Origin: Occultella aeris
Lineage (GTDB): Bacteria; Actinomycetota; Actinomycetes; Actinomycetales; Beutenbergiaceae
NCBI RefSeq assembly: GCF_902703175.1
Contig: NZ_CACRYJ010000018.1
Location: forward strand, 20,934 to 84,933
DNA: 64,000 nucleotides
Direction of reading: 5' to 3'
The notes below the pieces were generated by a model that worked only from the letters and a program-made list of their open reading frames with translations, did not search any database and was not told where the DNA came from. The first letter of the stretch is position 1; each line of letters begins with the position of its first letter. The position numbers and the translations under genes were made by a program. Of this stretch, positions 56,130 through 64,000 are shown in pieces.

Positions 56130-57839
56130 ATGCAGCCGACCGAGACCGACGTCCCGCTGGACGACGCGGCCCCACCGGGTCCGCCCTCGGACCAGCCGCG
56201 TCTGCGCTGGTATCAATCCATCCACCCGCCGGTCTTCTGGCCCGCCCTGATCATCGTGGTCTCCTTCGTGGTCCTCGCGATCGCCGGCGGCGACGCCGTC
56301 ACTGAGGCGATCGGGACGCTCCAGTCCGGGATCGTGGGTGGCTTCGGCTGGTACTACACGGTCATCGTGACCGGGTTCGTGGTGTTCGCCCTGTGGTGCG
56401 GGTTCGGCCACTTCGGCGACATCAAACTCGCCAAGGGCGACGAGGAGCCGGAGTTCGCCATCGGAAGTTGGCTGGCGATGCTGTTCGCCGCGGGCATGGG
56501 TATCGGCCTCGTGTTCTGGGGGGTCGCGGAACCGCTGCACCACTTCGCCGGAATCCCGAACCGGGCTTCCGGGGTGGGGGCCATGGACGAGCAGGGCATG
56601 GAGGACTCCCTCGTCATCACGTTCCTGCACTGGGGCCTGCATCCGTGGGCGATCTATGTGGTGGTGGGACTGGCGATCGCCTACGCCGTCCACGTCAAGC
56701 GCCGTCCGATCTCGATCAGGTGGACCCTGGAACCGCTCTTCGGCGGGCGGGTCAAGGGCTGGCTCGGCGACCTGATCGACGTCGCTGCGATCGTCGGCAC
56801 GCTGTTCGGGGTCGCCACCTCGCTCGGCATCGGTGTCGCGCAGATCGCCGGCGGACTGGAGTTCCTCGAGATCATCGGCACTCCGTCCAGCCTCACACTG
56901 GCCATCCTGATCGGCGCGATCACGCTACTGGCGGTGGTCTCCGTGGTCACCGGTGTGAAGAAGGGGATGAAGTGGCTCTCGAACCTCAACATGGTCATGG
57001 CGATCGGCCTGCTCGTGTTCGTGCTGATCGCCGGGCCCACCCTGTTCCTGCTGCGTGAGTACATCCAGGCGACCGGGGTCTACCTGTGGGAGCTCATCCG
57101 ACTGAGTTTCTCGACGTCGGCGCTAGCCGTCACCGACGGTGCCGGCGTGGAGTGGCAGGGCTGGTGGACCTCCTTCTACTGGGGCTGGTGGATCTCCTGG
57201 GCACCGTTCGTCGGAATCTTCATCGCGCGGATCTCCCGAGGCCGGACGATCCGGGAGTTCGTCCTCGGCGTGCTGTTCGTCCCGACGGTCTTCAGCCTCC
57301 TGTGGTTCACGGTCCTCGGGGGCACCGCGATGTACCGGGAAATGTTCGGGGAGGGTGGCCTGGTCCAGACCGATGCCGCCGGAGAGAACTCCGTGCACGA
57401 GTCGAACACGCTCTTCGGGATGCTCGAAGGGCTCCCCGGTGGGACCGTCGTCGCCGGTGCCTCGATCATCCTCATCGTCCTGTTCTTCGTGACCTCCTCC
57501 GACTCCGGGTCCCTCGTGGTGGACATGCTCGCCTCCGGCGGCGACCCGGATCCACCGACATGGAGCCGCGTGCTCTGGGGCGCGCTCGAGGGGGCCGTCG
57601 CGCTGGCGCTGGTGTTCGCGGGTGGTCTGATGGCGCTGCGTGGCGTCGCGATCGCCATCGCCCTGCCGTTCAGCGTGGTGATGGTCCTGATGTGCTTCGC
57701 GTGCCTGAAACAGTTCCGTCAGGAGCGGCAGCAGATGGTCGCCGCACAGCGGGCCCTGGTGCGGGACCGGTTGACCCAGCACGTCTCCCGGACCCTGATC
57801 GACGAGGGCCTCGTCGAGGAACGGCCGCAGCGGAAGTAG
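56130..57839 (+). CDS. BCCT-family betaine/choline/carnitine-type transporter
   Basis: The 569-residue protein has 12 predicted membrane segments and the BCCT signature region GWWISWAPFVGIFIARISRGRTIREF. The glycine-rich AAGMGIGLVFWGVAEPLHHF segment lines the substrate path. The family imports glycine betaine, ectoines or related compatible solutes with Na+ or H+. The charged C-terminal tail (RQQMVAAQRALVRDR) is short. The ATG at 56130 has GAGGGG nine bases upstream; GTG at 56124 is possible. Together with ectD it suggests osmoadaptation. Confidence 0.94.
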   Translation: MQPTETDVPLDDAAPPGPPSDQPRLRWYQSIHPPVFWPALIIVVSFVVLAIAGGDAVTEAIGTLQSGIVGGFGWYYTVIVTGFVVFALWCGFGHFGDIKLAKGDEEPEFAIGSWLAMLFAAGMGIGLVFWGVAEPLHHFAGIPNRASGVGAMDEQGMEDSLVITFLHWGLHPWAIYVVVGLAIAYAVHVKRRPISIRWTLEPLFGGRVKGWLGDLIDVAAIVGTLFGVATSLGIGVAQIAGGLEFLEIIGTPSSLTLAILIGAITLLAVVSVVTGVKKGMKWLSNLNMVMAIGLLVFVLIAGPTLFLLREYIQATGVYLWELIRLSFSTSALAVTDGAGVEWQGWWTSFYWGWWISWAPFVGIFIARISRGRTIREFVLGVLFVPTVFSLLWFTVLGGTAMYREMFGEGGLVQTDAAGENSVHESNTLFGMLEGLPGGTVVAGASIILIVLFFVTSSDSGSLVVDMLASGGDPDPPTWSRVLWGALEGAVALALVFAGGLMALRGVAIAIALPFSVVMVLMCFACLKQFRQERQQMVAAQRALVRDRLTQHVSRTLIDEGLVEERPQRK

Positions 57840-57870
57840 CCGACATGGTCGATCGCGCGCCGAGATCGGC

Positions 57871-59325
57871 TCACCGGGGGGCGTGCGCCTCGAGGAAGGC
57901 GTAGACCTCGGCGTCGTCCACGCCGGGGAACGTGCCCGAGGGGAGTGCGCCGAGGATGTGCGTGTGGAGCTTGGCGCTCGGCCAGGCCGCGCCGCGCCAC
58001 TTGGCGGTCAGGTCCGCGGACGGCTGCCGGCAGCAGGTCGGGTCCGGGCACCGGGACACCGAGCGGGACGTGGTCTCCCGGCCGCGGAACCACTTGGCGG
58101 CCGCGAACGGGACGCCGAGCGTCACCGAGAAGTCGCCGTCGGCGCCCTGGCCGGTCTGGGCGCTGCACCAGTACGTGCCCGACGGCGTGTCCGTGTACTG
58201 GTGGAACTCGCCGGCCAGGTCGTTGTGGTCGAACACGGTGCGCGAGGTCCAGTGCCGGCACACCGTCTGCCCCTCGATCGCTCCGGTGACGTCCGTAGGG
58301 AAGTCCACGTCGTCGTTCTCGTACCCCTTGAACAGCGTGCCGTCGCGGCCCACCCGCGCGAAGTGCACGGTGATGCCGAGCTGGGAGGTGGCCAGGTTCG
58401 TGAACCGGTGCGCTGCGCTCTCGTGGGTCACCCCGAACGCGTCCCGAAGGTCCTCGACGGCGAGGTCCCGGTTCCGCTTCGCGGTGAGCAGGAACTCCGT
58501 CGCCGCGTGCCGGGGCATCAGCACGCACGCGGCGAAGTAGCTGATCTCCAGGCGCTGGCGCAGGAAGTCGGCGTAGGTGCCGGGGTGGGTGTGCCCGAGG
58601 ACCCGGTGCGCGACCGCCTGCAGGGCCAGGGAGCGCAGCCCGTGCCCGCCGGGCAGGGATGCCGGCGGGAGATAGATCCGGCCGTGCTCCAGGTCGGTGA
58701 CCGTGCGGGTCGAGGAGGGCAGGTCGCGGGCGTGATGCAGACTGAACCCGAGGTGGGAGACGATCTGCTCGACGGTGCGGTGCGTCAGCGGGCCGGAGGA
58801 GTACCCCACCGTGCCGAGCAGTTCCTCGGCGGCGTCCTCGATCTCCTCGAGGTAGTTGTCCCGGGCCCGCATCGCCCGGCGGAGCTCGGTGTTCGCGCGC
58901 CGTGCCTCCTCGGGGGTGGCGCTGGCCTCGCTCGAGCGCCGGGCCAGTTCGGCGTGCAGGCCGACCAGGGCCTCCAGTGCCTCGGTCGGCAGGCGCTTGC
59001 CGGCCCGGACCCGCGGTAGTCCGAGCGTCGCGTAGAGCGGCCCGCGCTGGGCCGTGTCCAGTGCGATCTCAAGGCCGTCACGACGGCTCGGCGGCTCGGC
59101 GGCCAGCAGGGCGGCGAGCTCGACGCCGAGGGCGCTCGCGATCGCCTGCAGCAGGGTCAGGCGTGGCTCGCGGTGCCCGTTCTCGATCAGGGAGAGCTGG
59201 CTCGGTGCGGTGCCCACCTGACCGGCCAGGTCGTCCAACGTCATCCCGGCGGCAGCCCGGAAGTGCCGGATCCGCCGCCCGATCGTCAGGACGGTGGTCC
59301 CCGGATCGATCATGTCGGCGCTCAT
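57871..59325 (-). CDS. ramB: RamB-type regulator of acetate/glyoxylate metabolism
   Basis: The 484-residue protein has an N-terminal HTH (LDDLAGQVGTAPSQLSLIENGHREPRLTLLQAIASALG) and an ImmA/IrrE-like middle (LALQAVAHRVLGHTH). The C-terminal region carries a Cys pair and the FAAAKWFRGRE segment of the short-chain fatty acyl regulator family. RamB represses aceA and aceB in Corynebacterium. Here it is divergent from aceAB, as expected. The 140-base divergent region contains a GAAAGA-N8-TCTTTC repeat. Confidence 0.88.
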   Translation of the reverse strand: MSADMIDPGTTVLTIGRRIRHFRAAAGMTLDDLAGQVGTAPSQLSLIENGHREPRLTLLQAIASALGVELAALLAAEPPSRRDGLEIALDTAQRGPLYATLGLPRVRAGKRLPTEALEALVGLHAELARRSSEASATPEEARRANTELRRAMRARDNYLEEIEDAAEELLGTVGYSSGPLTHRTVEQIVSHLGFSLHHARDLPSSTRTVTDLEHGRIYLPPASLPGGHGLRSLALQAVAHRVLGHTHPGTYADFLRQRLEISYFAACVLMPRHAATEFLLTAKRNRDLAVEDLRDAFGVTHESAAHRFTNLATSQLGITVHFARVGRDGTLFKGYENDDVDFPTDVTGAIEGQTVCRHWTSRTVFDHNDLAGEFHQYTDTPSGTYWCSAQTGQGADGDFSVTLGVPFAAAKWFRGRETTSRSVSRCPDPTCCRQPSADLTAKWRGAAWPSAKLHTHILGALPSGTFPGVDDAEVYAFLEAHAPR

Positions 59326-59339
59326 TCCTTCACGATAGC

Positions 59340-59359
59340 GAAAGAAGGGCGAATCTTTC
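59340..59359. promoter_or_regulatory. Inverted repeat between ramB and aceA
   Basis: GAAAGA, eight bases and TCTTTC form a 20-base interrupted palindrome just 15 bases upstream of the ramB start and about 105 bases upstream of aceA. Its placement fits an operator for ramB autoregulation and/or aceA control. Confidence 0.45.
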
Positions 59360-59464
59360 CAAGGATCGGGCCTGGAAGGTGGCAGGTTCTTGCAGCAGAG
59401 TCGTCAACACCGCCCCACACCCGAGGCGCCAGCGACTACCGAACGAGCATCTGAGAAGGAGTGA

Positions 59465-60801
<1,337 letters not shown>

Positions 60802-60802
<1 letters not shown>

Positions 60803-62493
60803 TGACTACGCTCACCCCGCCACGTGCCCACCCGAGCGAGCCGACGCCGACGGCCACTGCGCCCGACCCGGCCCCCCACCGGCCCGAGCCGAACCGCACC
60901 AGGCTCGCTGCGCCGTCGGGCCTGATGATCACGGCGCCGCGGGTGCCGGGCGACGACGTCGTGCTCACCCCGGGCGCGCTCGCCACCGTGGTCGAGCTGC
61001 ACCACCGTTTCGATGCCCGACGGCGGTGCCTCCTCGGGCGTCGAGCGGAGCGTCAGGCGTGGCTCGCCGAGGGCAACGAGCTCGGCCTCCTCGAGGCGAC
61101 CGCGGACCTCCGCGCCGACCCCGCCTGGCAGGTCGCGCCGCCGGCGCCCGGGTTGAGCCGCCGCACGGTCGAGATCACCGGACCGGCGAGCCGGGCGATG
61201 GCCGTGAACGCGCTGAACTCCGGCGCGGACGTGTGGATGGCGGACCTCGAGGACGCCACCAGCCCCACCTGGGCGAACCTGATCGAGGCACAGCAGAACC
61301 TGATCCGGTTCACCCGCGACGAGCTGGACTTCACCGGCCCCGGCGGCAAGGAGTACATCGTCGGCGCGCGCATCCCCACGGTCCTGATGCGCCCACGCGG
61401 CTGGCACCTGAGCGAGAAGCACCTCCTGATCGACGGGCGGGAGGCGTCGGCGTCACTGACCGACGTGGCGCTGTACTTCCACCACTGTGCCGCGGCCCTG
61501 ATCGAGCGCGGGCAGGGACCGTACTTCTACCTGCCCAAGCTCGAGTCGCACCTGGAGGCCCGGCTCTGGAACGACGTGTTCTGCTACCTGCAGGACCGGT
61601 ACTCGATCCCGCGCGGCACGGTGCGGGCGACCGTGCTCATCGAGACGCTGCCGGCGGCGCTGGAGATGGAGGAGATCCTCTACGAGCTGCGCGAGCACTC
61701 GGCCGGGTTGAACGCCGGGCGCTGGGACTACCTGTTCTCGCTGATCAAGACGCTGCGGCGGACCGGCGTGACCCTGCCGGACCGCGACTCCGTCACCATG
61801 ACCGTCCCGTTCATGCGCGCCTACACCGAGCGGCTGGTGGCCACCTGTCACCGGCGTGGCGCCCACGCGATCGGTGGGATGGCCGCGTTCGTGCCGAACC
61901 GGGCCGACGAGCGGGCCACTCGGAACGCGCTGCGGCGGATCCGGGCGGACAAGGATCGGGACGCCGATGACGGGTTCGACGGGTCCTGGGTGGCGCACCC
62001 GGGTCTGGTGTCCACGGCCCGGGCCGCGTTCACCGGCGTGCTGCGCGGGCGCGACCACCAGCTGGGGCGGCAGCGGCACGACGTGTTGGACCCGGCGGAC
62101 CTGCTCGACGTGGACTCGGCCGGCTCCGGGGCCAGCCTGGTCGGGCTGCGCACGAACATCGCGGTCTCGCTGCGCTACCTCGAGGCGTGGCTGCGCGGCC
62201 AGGGGGCCGTCGCCATCAACAACCTGATGGAGGACGCCGCCACCGTGGAGATCTCCCGGTCCCAGGTGTGGCAGTGGCGTCAGGCCGGCGTGGTGCTCGA
62301 CGAGGGCATCGCGGTCACCGAGCCGCTGGTGCGCCGACTCGTGGCGGAGGAGGCGGAGCGGATCCACGGCGAGGCCGATCCGGGTGGTCTCCCGCTGCTC
62401 GCCGACGCCGTCCGGCTGTTCTGCGACGTTGCCCTCGGCGAGGAGTTCGAGGAGTTCTTCACCCTCCGCGGCTACCGCGACTACCTGCGCTGA
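60802..62493 (+). CDS. aceB: Malate synthase A
   Basis: AceB condenses glyoxylate with acetyl-CoA to malate. The 563-residue protein has the type A features: [29 protein letters not shown] active-site strand (seen as [17 protein letters not shown]), [34 protein letters not shown], and [13 protein letters not shown] [11 protein letters not shown]. Its ATG overlaps the last base of the aceA stop (TGATG), so it is coupled. Confidence 0.96.
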
Positions 62494-62576
62494 ACCCCAT
62501 GCAGGTCGGTGCGCGCGATCACGCCCTCGGGATCGCGCGCACTCGCGCACGGGGCGGGCCGGTAGGCTCGCTGTCC

Positions 62577-63830
<1,254 letters not shown>

Positions 63831-64000
63831 CGCTCCCGACGGAAAGGCACGGGGCGCTCCGCACGTCCCGGGTGGCACCGTCGCCGTCGCGGCAGGTCGA
63901 GGCCCAGTGGTCACCGGACGTTCATCGGCGACCCCCCTGTGCAGGTCGAGCCGACCTGAGTAGTGTCGTCGCGGTCCGCCCCCCGACGGACGCCCCACCC
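63831..64000. other. Right-end intergenic region
   Basis: Downstream of purD nothing coding is supported. TAGTGT near 63960 may be the -10 of a gene beginning beyond the window. Confidence 0.3.

Overview
The window is a chromosomal segment of a high-GC actinobacterium. Gene content and style (RamB-type regulator beside the glyoxylate shunt, a DUF222/HNH 13E12-family gene, paired septum-formation proteins, an HspR-type operator before clpB, a urease cluster without ureE) fit a Micrococcales-like organism, but I cannot name the genus. Genes lie on both strands. Many starts are leaderless: a TANNNT-like -10 element sits 6-8 bases before ATG or GTG.

Left part (1-18.7 kb). A truncated MarR regulator precedes a solitary ectoine hydroxylase gene (ectD). 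Next come a YCII protein with an ECF42-type sigma factor, threonine catabolism (tdh-kbl), two paralogous small membrane proteins, an amidase, an NfeD-like/flotillin pair, an LppM-like lipoprotein, a hydrolase-GNAT-HIT operon, and an aldehyde module (GAF regulator, exaC, DUF779). The section ends with a short threonyl-tRNA synthetase lacking its editing domain. Upstream of it I see a complete threonine attenuator: a leaderless 17-codon leader peptide with Thr-Thr-Thr, three mutually exclusive stems and a terminator.

Middle (18.7-34.3 kb). A secreted CHRD protein, a DUF1801 protein and an Rv0909-like small protein lead into a urease operon (ureABCFGD) with a His-rich tail on UreG. Then comes an accessory island. 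A HopA1-like/LanC-like pair, reminiscent of RiPP tailoring enzymes, is divergent from a tightly coupled operon of a cytoplasmic subtilase, an ECF sigma factor, a small possible anti-sigma protein and a TPR-CHAT protease. The two operons share an 11-base inverted repeat. This protease/sigma/CHAT operon is the best candidate for an undescribed signalling or cell-fate system. An SDR/XRE divergent pair follows.

Right part (34.3-64 kb). This is mostly conserved chromosome: clpB with an HspR operator, two low-complexity septum proteins, an amidohydrolase, a GNAT, xth, pyrE, lemA, a NagD-like phosphatase, an RNA methyltransferase, fba, DUF3151, purA and purD. Two insertions interrupt the housekeeping genes: a STAS / PAS-GAF-PP2C-HATPase / DUF222-HNH / STAS partner-switching block, and an esterase / BCCT transporter / ramB-aceA-aceB (glyoxylate shunt) block. 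EctD and the BCCT carrier both point to osmoadaptation, while exaC, tdh-kbl and aceAB all converge on acetyl-CoA metabolism.
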